The translations under genes and the position numbers were made by a program. Positions 1 through 5,717 of a stretch of DNA of 7,750 bases are shown here, one piece after another. Location: NCBI GenBank assembly GCA_019308985.1, contig JAFDHB010000172.1:1-7750 (forward strand). Direction: 5' to 3'. The notes below the pieces were generated by a model, which was not told the origin of the DNA, did no database searches, and worked only from the letters and a program-made list of their open reading frames with translations. The stretch's first letter is position 1. Every line of letters starts with the position of its first letter. Source of the DNA: Deltaproteobacteria bacterium (GTDB lineage Bacteria > Desulfobacterota > DSM-4660 > Desulfatiglandales > HGW-15).

Positions 1-385
1 GGAGATAGGAGAGGCTCGTGTGCCTTGCAAATCCCTTGTACCAGTTCTCTTTGCTTGTCGGTTTACAGGCCCTACCGAGGGCGGCCATAAGTAAAGAGCC
101 TCCCACGGTGAAGCCATCCCGAAGCTGCCTGCAATCATCAGGCAGGTGTTTGTTAATGGTTTCTACCACCTGGAGTTCTTCTGCGACATGGAGTAACATG
201 GCTATAGCACCGTGGGAGTAACTCCTTACTTTTTGAGGAATACCTTCGGTAAGTCTCTTGAGAAGGTCCTCGGCGCGTCCGAGATATGCCAAAATAACGG
301 GTCTGGGCTTACCGTTGACTCTCCGAGATTCAACGATACTCCAATAGGTCTTGCCCCTTGATTTTCGTTTTTGGAGAGTGGCCAT
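1..385 (-). CDS. IS1634-type transposase, N-terminal part (runs off left edge)
   Basis: An open frame starts with ATG at 383-385 and stays open for 128 codons to the window edge. It begins MATLQKRKSRGKTYWSIVES, followed by RRVNGKPRPVILAYLGRAEDLLKRL and, near the edge, ENWYKGFARHTSLSYL. This opening (basic stretch, 'YWSIVESRRVNGKPRP', 'YLGRAEDLL') is typical of the N-terminal region of IS1634/IS4-superfamily DDE transposases, which cut and rejoin DNA at the ends of their element. The catalytic DDE domain would lie to the left, outside the window, so I cannot say whether the gene is intact. No clear Shine-Dalgarno sits before the ATG, and a sigma70-like promoter lies just upstream. It points away from the second IS remnant at 683-1590 and seems to belong to a different subgroup, so I do not treat the two as halves of one element. 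Family call is from recalled family sequence, not a search. Confidence 0.82.
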   Translation of the reverse strand, partial: MATLQKRKSRGKTYWSIVESRRVNGKPRPVILAYLGRAEDLLKRLTEGIPQKVRSYSHGAIAMLLHVAEELQVVETINKHLPDDCRQLRDGFTVGGSLLMAALGRACKPTSKENWYKGFARHTSLSYL

Positions 386-395
386 ATTAGTGTAT

Positions 396-424
396 ACATT
401 AACTCAATTACTCCTTGATGTCAA
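396..424 (-). promoter_or_regulatory. Candidate sigma70-type promoter for the leftward transposase
   Basis: On the minus strand a perfect -35 TTGACA (419-424) is followed after 17 bases by TAATGT (396-401), a moderate -10 match. Transcription would begin about 10 bases before the ATG at 385, giving a very short leader, which fits the lack of a ribosome-binding site. An AAGGAG lies inside the spacer but is not usefully placed for this start. Based on motif and spacing only. Confidence 0.35.
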
Positions 425-611
425 GCATTTTGTGAAACAAAAACAGGTTAAATATGAGCACTAACAGGCATATTGTAACCAGCGAAGGCGATGTTTACAG
501 ACCTAGGGGAAGTCCAGTTATCAGTGTATACGCATTCAGTGATGAATATTGCATCCTAATTCCTTAATATCACGAACAAAATCAGGAGCAATCATATGAT
601 CCGCCATGTTT

Positions 612-647
612 GCGTAGTAAAGTCACGCTGCGTAGTAAAGTCACGCT
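612..647. repeat. Perfect 18-bp tandem duplication (two units)
   Basis: The 18-base unit GCGTAGTAAAGTCACGCT occurs twice back to back, at 612-629 and 630-647, without mismatch. It lies 35 bases left of the inverted-repeat end of the IS remnant. A replication-slippage or repair duplication is the simplest reading; two copies are too few to call a functional iteron array. Confidence 0.9.
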
Positions 648-682
648 AGTACAAATCTTTCCGGAATAGGGGATATATCTAA

Positions 683-694
683 ACCGAAGTTCCT
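683..694 (+). repeat. Left terminal inverted repeat of the IS remnant
   Basis: ACCGAAGTTCCT is the exact reverse complement of 1579-1590. Similarity fades immediately inside the repeat. It lies about 37 bases before the reading frame of the transposase remnant opens. Confidence 0.75.
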
Positions 695-730
695 GAAAAA
701 ATTACCGCCAAAACCGCAACTTCTCAATAA

Positions 731-1508
731 GTCTGGGAGCATGCCCTGAGTGTGGCGATAATTGTTGCCCGGATTATTCACCCCCAGTCCAAACTCGCAA
801 CGACCCGTGGGCTGAAAGATGGAAGTCTCTTCTCTGCCCTTGGTGAGGAGCTCGGAGTGGAGGAGGCCAGCGAGGATGAACTTTATGGGGCTATTGCCCT
901 CAGGGTGGGCAAGCATTTTCATCTCAGTATTGGGGAAGAGAGTTTTTCATACAAGCGCACGCAAGGAAAAAAACATTGCCAGGGAAGAGGGCCTGGATGG
1001 CATTTATGTTATCCGTACGAGTCTGTCCTCTGACAAACTGTCCCCTGAAGCAACTGTAAGAGCCTATAAGCAGCTATCCTTGGTGGAGCAGGCATTTAGT
1101 TGTTTGAAGTCTATTGATCTGAAGGTCCGCTCCATTCCTCATCGCCTGGCAAGAAGGGTTCGGGCTCACGTAATCCTCTGCATGCTGGCCTACTATGTGG
1201 AATGGCACATGCGTCAGTTACTGGCACCCATCCTCTTTGATGATGACGATCCTCAAGGAGCAGAGGTGAGTCGCAGCTCTGTAGTGGCCCCTGCGCAAAG
1301 ATCGACTTCGGCAAAGGCCAAGGCCCGAAGCAAGAGGACCGAAGATAATCTCCCAATACATAGTTTTAGGACCTTGCTAAAGGATCTATCCACCATCTGC
1401 AAAAATCGTATTCGCCCAAAGCTGCCGGGTGCACCAACCTTTGATAAGATCACTCTGCCTCCACCAGTACAGGAAAAAGCCCTGAAACTGTTGCGTGTGA
1501 GGTTGTGA
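731..1508 (+). pseudogene. IS1634-family transposase remnant: catalytic core deleted, frameshifted
   Basis: The first block (about 746-893) reads ALSVAIIVARIIHPQSK, then LATTRGLKDGSLFSALGEELG and DELYGA, a recognisable early-middle part of IS1634 transposases. It jumps straight to IALRVGKHFHLSIGEESFSY, which in the family lies some 200 or more residues later, so most of the DDE catalytic core is gone. At about 953-957 the frame breaks; removing four bases (AGCG at 954-957) would restore a family-like FSYTRKEKNIA. The rest continues in the shifted frame to TGA at 1506-1508. It includes LDGIYVIRTSLS, VRAHVILCMLAYYVEWHMRQ, LLAPILFDDDDP, SSVVAPAQRS and the terminal LRVRL, all typical of the C-terminal domain. 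The first ~100 residues are also missing. The gene is dead; the family assignment is strong from these blocks. Confidence 0.9.
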
Positions 1509-1578
1509 TGTACCCAGTATGGGCAAAATAGATTTCATTCATAACTAAGAATTACAATGGCTTACATCGTTTCGAGTT

Positions 1579-1590
1579 AGGAACTTCGGT
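1579..1590 (-). repeat. Right terminal inverted repeat of the IS remnant
   Basis: AGGAACTTCGGT is the exact reverse complement of the left end at 683-694. It marks the right boundary, 70 bases after the transposase stop codon; the next base starts the acyl-CoA dehydrogenase-like reading frame. Confidence 0.75.
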
Positions 1591-1812
1591 ATAGTGAGCG
1601 TGGCATGGCAGTGGTTGAAGCAGGGTATGTATATGGTCAGGAGATTGGACAATAACCCAGGCGGTTCCGAGGCCGATTTTCTCAATGGCAAGTTTTATGC
1701 CCTTCGCTTCTTTTTTGCCTACGAACTGCCCAAGATAAAGGGACTGGCAGAACGCCTGTCCAAGAATGACGGGCTTACCGTTGAAATGAAAGCAGAATAC
1801 TTCTCCGACTGA
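1591..1812 (+). pseudogene. Acyl-CoA dehydrogenase, C-terminal remnant
   Basis: The frame from 1591 to the TGA at 1810-1812 reads IVSVAWQWLKQGMYMVRRLD, later FLNGKFYALRFFFAYELPKI, and ends LTVEMKAEYFSD. The 'AWQWLKQ' helix, the 'GK...RFFF.YELPK..GLAERL' helix and the 'LTV.MK.EYFSD' ending match the extra C-terminal domain of the long (~600 residue) acyl-CoA dehydrogenases common in anaerobic fatty-acid and aromatic-compound degraders. These enzymes oxidise acyl-CoA to enoyl-CoA with FAD. Only about 73 of the expected ~600 codons are present, with no FAD-binding or catalytic-base region, so it is a fragment. Homology starts exactly where the IS inverted repeat ends, which suggests insertion or an IS-mediated rearrangement. 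GTG 1594 could in theory start a short peptide, but no ribosome-binding site supports it. Confidence 0.8.
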
Positions 1813-1845
1813 GAAAGCCCACCCAAGGAGTTATTTTGACAGACT

Positions 1846-3588
1846 TCAAGCGGAGCCTTCACTTTGGATATTCTGAGATTTGAAAAGGTCTCCATAGAAA
1901 CGATAGGGTTTTATCTTATAGTTCTCAATGGGGACTGGTCTGAGCGTCCATTCAAGATTTCCTTCTTTTCTTGAAACGAGAAACCAACCGAGATATTTGT
2001 CATCTCGAAGAGGATATTCCACACGATGGTGGCCGGCGCGGGTTTCCTTTCGCCTCAAACTTCCCTGGAGATAGAGCTCGGTAACAGTTGCAATGCTCCG
2101 AACTTCGTTGGCTTTCATAAGATAATGGGGGGACTCTGCTCCCATCCGTGGTATAAGGTCTTCTTGAATTTCCTTTATACGGTTGTAAGCACGGATAAGT
2201 CCTTTTTCCGATTTCAGAATGGAAACATCATAGGGTGAGATAACCTCACGAATTTCATTGAGGACTTCCTTGGGCAGGAGCCCGGGTCTAGTGAGCGGGG
2301 AAAGAGTATCATGCTTTATCTTTGCAATTAGTGCACGATCAATCCTGGGTTGGTAAGCCAAGGATGCAACCATCTTCCCTGCATTTTCGCCCGCGATTGC
2401 CCCCGTGGTGGCGGTAGTCGACACGGCCCAACCTCCAAGGTAAACTCCTGGTTCGAGGCTTCTGGCCCTGCCCGCAGCAAAGATTCCCTTTATATTGGAC
2501 TGGCCTTTGATATCTGTATCCACGCCTCCGATATTGTAATTGACTTGAGGTATCCACTCAAGTTTGCTTTTGAAGAAGTCTATTCCCATCTCCTTAAGGC
2601 GTGAATAATTCAGGCCCATCCATCCCCCGGTTGGAGTGAGTAATTTGACGTCCTCCTCTCGCATGCCGCTGGTATCCAAGTATATGGGGCCGCGCCCCGC
2701 TAAATACTCCTCGGCCATGGCCCGCGTGTTGTAATGGGGATCCATTTTGGCACCCAGTTTCGGGCTATACTTCTTCATGAAATCCTCTCCGAGAGCGTTT
2801 ACAAAGCGGGCGCCAAGGGGAAGAAGCATTGTCTGTCCTTCCCATGCGAAGTCTTTAGGCACGTTCCACACCTTGATGAACTCGAAATTTCGCATACGAA
2901 CGCCCACATCCAGTGCAATTGCAAAGCCTTCCCCGGTACAGGTGTTAATGCAATAGCTAGGCTTCCAGCTTGAATTCCCGGTACACAAGATGAGGGCTTT
3001 GGCCTTTATGATATAAAACTCTCCACTCCGGGTATGGAATCCTGCGATTCCAGCGAGATGACCACCATCCATGATGATATTTGTAATTTGGATTCTGCTC
3101 AAACGGCGGACACTCAATTCGTTAGCCCTTTTTACAAGTGATGAAACCAGGCTCTCGCCCCCGGTTCCGAAGGGTCTTGAGAGGATGCTGCTAACATGTT
3201 CGAGTCCTCTCTGGTTGATTCGGATGAGGTTTCCATCACTATCTCGTGCGAATTTGTGGCCTAAGGCTTCATAATCCAGAAATCGGTTATAGGACTCGCG
3301 AAGGAGCAATTCGATAACATCCTGTTCGATCAGCCCTTCAAAATAAAAAACTAGCTCATCGAGCCACTTCATGATATCTTCATCAGGATTCCATACAATC
3401 ATGTCACCGCCACAAAAGGAGCCCAACCCGCCCCAGTTCATGGGACCCTTGTCCACGACTAGGACATCTTCTACATAATCTCTTGCTTTTATTGAAGCCC
3501 ATAACCCTGATAGGCCACAGCCGAGCACCGCTACATCGGTTTGGAGAACATGCCCTAGTCTTTCAAGGCCCTGATTGACTCGATTCAT
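1846..3588 (-). CDS. FAD flavoprotein B, fumarate reductase/AprA superfamily
   Basis: A predicted soluble flavoprotein of 580 residues. Residues 18-48 form an FAD-binding Rossmann fold (VAVLGCGLSG at 19-28, acidic D46 at the end of strand 2). ALILCTGN (198-205) is the usual second dinucleotide segment, and GIFAAGRA (368-375) followed by GAIAGENAG (396-404) is the C-terminal FAD contact region. KETRAGHHRVEYP (514-526) matches the conserved ending of succinate dehydrogenase/fumarate reductase and APS reductase alpha proteins. The family oxidises or reduces substrates by hydride transfer through FAD; the substrate here is unknown. Where SdhA has HYxMGG this protein has N350 in NYNIGG, and where SdhA has the catalytic ANRLGG arginine it has Y383 in VYLGG, so dicarboxylate chemistry is doubtful. 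The start at 3588 is preferred over ATG 3600 because a strong GGAGG lies five bases before it. It is the last gene of the minus-strand operon, 104 bases after the GltD-like gene, and converges with the acyl-CoA dehydrogenase remnant. Confidence 0.88.
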   Translation of the reverse strand: MNRVNQGLERLGHVLQTDVAVLGCGLSGLWASIKARDYVEDVLVVDKGPMNWGGLGSFCGGDMIVWNPDEDIMKWLDELVFYFEGLIEQDVIELLLRESYNRFLDYEALGHKFARDSDGNLIRINQRGLEHVSSILSRPFGTGGESLVSSLVKRANELSVRRLSRIQITNIIMDGGHLAGIAGFHTRSGEFYIIKAKALILCTGNSSWKPSYCINTCTGEGFAIALDVGVRMRNFEFIKVWNVPKDFAWEGQTMLLPLGARFVNALGEDFMKKYSPKLGAKMDPHYNTRAMAEEYLAGRGPIYLDTSGMREEDVKLLTPTGGWMGLNYSRLKEMGIDFFKSKLEWIPQVNYNIGGVDTDIKGQSNIKGIFAAGRARSLEPGVYLGGWAVSTTATTGAIAGENAGKMVASLAYQPRIDRALIAKIKHDTLSPLTRPGLLPKEVLNEIREVISPYDVSILKSEKGLIRAYNRIKEIQEDLIPRMGAESPHYLMKANEVRSIATVTELYLQGSLRRKETRAGHHRVEYPLRDDKYLGWFLVSRKEGNLEWTLRPVPIENYKIKPYRFYGDLFKSQNIQSEGSA

Positions 3589-3604
3589 GAAACCCTCCAT
3601 TCTG

Positions 3605-3622
3605 TCGATAAGCTCGATAAGC
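3605..3622. repeat. 9-bp tandem duplication upstream of flavoprotein B
   Basis: TCGATAAGC is repeated twice head to tail at 3605-3613 and 3614-3622, in the gap just before the flavoprotein B start. It is short and may be chance or slippage; no regulator site is recognised in it. Confidence 0.6.
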
Positions 3623-3692
3623 TATTCTCTGTTTGCAACATTTCATGTTCCGTGCCGCAAAAAGCAAATCTTCTTCCAGCGATCTATTTGGG

Positions 3693-5309
3693 TCAAACGG
3701 GACGAAGGGATCGTGGGAGAATTTCCTTGAATGGGTGTACGAAAATTGCTTCACCTGGACAGTTGAGTTCACAGCTAAAGCATGTCATGCAATCCTCAAG
3801 ATGAGCTGCAACCGACTTGACCCCGCAAATTAGACATCGGTCTGCCTCGGCCATGGTTTCAACAAGGTCAAAACCTTCGTACAATTCAGAAGATACTTTT
3901 CTGTCCGTTTGTTCGATGTATCTTCTCTCGTGCCGCATTATGTTCTGTACATGCACGTTTTGAGGGAAATCTACCGTAACCTGTGCTTTCTTGTGTGGCA
4001 GAATCTCCAAATCAATCCCCGAGAGAAAGTACATTATTGCTTGGGCGGCTCGCTTGCCTGTGCCGACAGCTTCAGCAACCGAAGAGGGACCTCTTACAGC
4101 ATCTCCACCGGCAAAAACCTTCTTGATCCGTGTTTGAAAAGTATCAGGGAAAACCTCAATTAACCCCTCTTGGCTTATGATCTCACGGGGGAGGGAACTC
4201 AAGTCGGATTCCTGTCCGATAGCAACAATAATCGCATCTGCGACCACTTCTTTCGTATCCGACTCCTGAAATTTGGGCGCAAAACTCCCATGGTCGTCAT
4301 AAACGCTGACACACTTGACCAGGATGGCTCCCATTACCTTGCCGTCTTCATGCAAGATCTTCTTTACGCCATAAGAAGAAATAAACTCTATTCCGGCTGC
4401 TTTAGCAGACTGAACATTGCGTCGATATGCTGGCAGGCTTTTCTCATCTTCAAGCGATACAACGCTGACAGTCTGGGCACCCAACCAAAGGGCGCTCCGG
4501 GCCGCATCCATTGCCACATCTCCACCTCCAACCACTATCACCCTTGGAGCGATGGTTGATGTACGACCCGTTTTGATGCGTTCCAAAAAGTCTATCCCAT
4601 AGACCACACCATCTGCACAGGTGCCATCTACCTTCAATCTCTTGGCCTTGGTGGCACCCAATCCCAAGAAAACAGCCCCAAAATTGTCAGAAATCAAGTC
4701 CTGAGTGGTAAAATCCTCGCCGAGAGTTTGGCCGCACTTGAACACGACTCCCATTCGCCGAAGCCGCTCCATGACACCGTCGATTATCTTGCTTGGGAGG
4801 CGATATTCGGGAATTTCGTAACGTAACATACCCCCAGGCTGTTCCCTGGTCTCAAAAACGGTTACTTTGAAGCCCTCACTCGCCAGGAAATAGGCGCATG
4901 AAAGCCCGGATGGGCCGGAGCCTATAACTGCCACAGGATTGACATGGCGCCTGGGAATCTGACCGTGCTCCTGACCTGAAGCATAATCACCCAGAAATTG
5001 CTCAATGGCGCTGATATTGACCGCTGAATCGAACTGATTTCTTGAACATTCCAGTTCGCAGAAGCCAGGACACACCCTTCCTGTGACAGCTGCTAAAGGG
5101 TTGTTAGAAAGCATCCTTGTGGCTGCTTCATTTACCCTTCCCATTTCCAAAAGATAGTTGATTTCCCGCATGTTGATACCAATGGGGCAGGCTGCCGTAC
5201 ATGGTGATAAGGTGGGCTGCCGGTAATCGAGTCGAAATACATCGAGAGGACATATCCTCAGACAGGTTCCACAACCGATACATTTTGATTGATCTATGCT
5301 TCTCAGCAT
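3693..5309 (-). CDS. GltD-like FAD/NAD(P)H oxidoreductase with N- and C-terminal ferredoxin clusters
   Basis: A 538-residue protein of the glutamate synthase small subunit (GltD)/NfnB/DsrL-like family, which moves electrons between NAD(P)H, FAD and iron-sulfur clusters. In order: a [4Fe-4S] motif C10-C13-C16-C20; the GltD-type cysteines C37, C41, C80, C84 and C88; an FAD site GSGPSG (130-135) with E153; and an NAD(P)H site GGGDVAMD (261-268). Next come AIIVAIGQ and VFAGGDAV, the family's closing FAD motif. At the end, C492/C495 (RCLICG) are followed by C507-C510-C513-C517, a second full [4Fe-4S] motif. No signal peptide or membrane segment is seen, so it is cytoplasmic. The frame is open to ATG 5528, but 5309 is the better start: AAGGAG lies 8 bases upstream and the ferredoxin motif begins at residue 10, while the upstream 73 codons overlap the preceding gene and look non-family. 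No large glutamate synthase subunit is nearby, so a catabolic or electron-bifurcating partner role is more likely than glutamate synthesis. Confidence 0.92.
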   Translation of the reverse strand: MLRSIDQSKCIGCGTCLRICPLDVFRLDYRQPTLSPCTAACPIGINMREINYLLEMGRVNEAATRMLSNNPLAAVTGRVCPGFCELECSRNQFDSAVNISAIEQFLGDYASGQEHGQIPRRHVNPVAVIGSGPSGLSCAYFLASEGFKVTVFETREQPGGMLRYEIPEYRLPSKIIDGVMERLRRMGVVFKCGQTLGEDFTTQDLISDNFGAVFLGLGATKAKRLKVDGTCADGVVYGIDFLERIKTGRTSTIAPRVIVVGGGDVAMDAARSALWLGAQTVSVVSLEDEKSLPAYRRNVQSAKAAGIEFISSYGVKKILHEDGKVMGAILVKCVSVYDDHGSFAPKFQESDTKEVVADAIIVAIGQESDLSSLPREIISQEGLIEVFPDTFQTRIKKVFAGGDAVRGPSSVAEAVGTGKRAAQAIMYFLSGIDLEILPHKKAQVTVDFPQNVHVQNIMRHERRYIEQTDRKVSSELYEGFDLVETMAEADRCLICGVKSVAAHLEDCMTCFSCELNCPGEAIFVHPFKEILPRSLRPV

Positions 5310-5437
5310 TTTTCTCTCTCCTTTCTTGGTAAGTGCTTTTGCAGGGTAGGGCGGCGCCCGGTTTGCAGTATCCATAGGAGTGAGAGACAGACTGCAGCAT
5401 CTTTCTTGGCTATCTGAAAAAACGCAAAATGTGCTCC
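5310..5437 (-). other. 128-base spacer between ferredoxin and GltD-like genes
   Basis: This is the longest gap within the operon. On the minus strand it carries the AAGGAG ribosome-binding site of the GltD-like gene and a short GC-rich hairpin candidate (GGGC-GGC-GCCC at 5349-5359). The hairpin lacks a T-run, so I do not call it a terminator. No convincing promoter or additional gene is visible. Confidence 0.4.
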
Positions 5438-5665
5438 TTATTTGTATGGAACCATCATGGACATCGGAGTTATTAATCTGATGGCCCCTGACGGGCATTC
5501 TTTGATGCACAAGAAGCAATGATAGCACGCTTCAGGATGGCTTATTCTTGGCTTTACACCTTTTGTTTTGCCGTGACCCGGCGTGCCGAAAAAAACGTCC
5601 TCAGTGCATAAGTCTACACAAGTACCACATCCGAGGCATTTATCTTCATCTACGATAGGCGGCAT
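5438..5665 (-). CDS. 2x[4Fe-4S] ferredoxin, AprB-like
   Basis: A 75-residue dicluster ferredoxin. The first cluster motif is C10-C13-C16-C20 (KCLGCGTCVDLC) and the second is C47-C50-C53-C57 (CYHCFLCIKECPSGAI), separated by a longer-than-usual loop (residues 21-46). The second motif and its placement recall the beta subunit of adenylylsulfate reductase (AprB) more than a clostridial ferredoxin. The protein has no signal peptide and should be a cytoplasmic electron carrier or subunit. A GGAGA lies 6 bases before the ATG at 5663-5665. It sits 52 bases after flavoprotein A and before the GltD-like gene, so it is well placed to pass electrons among AOR, the flavoproteins and the GltD-like protein; that role is inferred from position. 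The C-terminal tail after the second cluster (ITPMSMMVPYK) is short and unremarkable. Confidence 0.92.
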   Translation of the reverse strand: MPPIVDEDKCLGCGTCVDLCTEDVFFGTPGHGKTKGVKPRISHPEACYHCFLCIKECPSGAIRLITPMSMMVPYK

Positions 5666-5717
5666 AACGAATCTCCATTGTCATGGTAGTAACCAGCGGT
5701 TTCTAGTTGACTCTTTA

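Larger units (their letters stand above)
386..682. other. Non-coding stretch between two IS fragments, with doubtful mini-ORFs
   Basis: No convincing gene is visible here. The stretch holds the candidate promoter at 396-424 and the 18-bp tandem duplication at 612-647. Two short open frames exist. One is on the plus strand at 454-567 (37 codons, starts MSTNRHIVTSEGD, with a weak AGG 7 bases upstream). The other is on the minus strand at 536-607 (23 codons, starts MADHMIAPDFVRDIKELG, no ribosome-binding site). The second has a protein-like composition and could be the tail of a lost gene, but I do not recognise it. Both are short enough to arise by chance. Confidence 0.5.
683..1590 (+). mobile_element. 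Degenerate IS1634-family insertion sequence, internally deleted
   Basis: The element is bounded by perfect 12-bp inverted repeats: ACCGAAGTTCCT at 683-694 and its reverse complement AGGAACTTCGGT at 1579-1590. Between them lies only a damaged transposase gene (731-1508). At about 908 bp it is roughly half the length of an intact member of the family, which carries a transposase of about 550-600 codons. The flanks (ATATCTAA on the left, ATAGTGAG on the right) share only a few bases, so no convincing target duplication remains. The right end lies directly against an acyl-CoA dehydrogenase 3' remnant. It cannot be autonomously mobile, although a related transposase could in principle act on the ends. 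Confidence 0.8.

Noticed and set aside
612..647. CRISPR array or plasmid-type iterons
   Set aside because: There are only two directly abutting units with no spacers, and no cas or replication gene is nearby.
641..922. Minus-strand 93-codon frame over the transposase remnant, and similar long antisense frames inside the flavoprotein and GltD-like genes
   Set aside because: They lie opposite clearly conserved coding sequence and show no family features, so they are shadows.
1..1508. The leftward transposase N-terminus and the rightward transposase remnant as two halves of one inverted or broken element
   Set aside because: The N-terminal part looks like a different IS1634 subgroup, and the right-hand remnant has its own pair of inverted repeats at 683-694 and 1579-1590.
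1813..1845. A bidirectional terminator between the convergent acyl-CoA dehydrogenase remnant and flavoprotein B
   Set aside because: I see no stem of useful length in these 33 bases.
3589..3600. ATG 3600 as the start of flavoprotein B
   Set aside because: No ribosome-binding site lies before it. A strong GGAGG sits just before the in-frame ATG at 3588.
5349..5359. GC-rich hairpin before the GltD-like gene as a rho-independent terminator
   Set aside because: The stem is only 4 bp and no T-run follows on the transcribed strand; the downstream genes remain co-oriented.
5310..5528. A longer GltD-like protein starting at ATG 5528 (73 extra residues)
   Set aside because: The extension overlaps the ferredoxin gene and has no family-like sequence. 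ATG 5309 has AAGGAG upstream and puts the first ferredoxin motif at the usual N-terminal distance.
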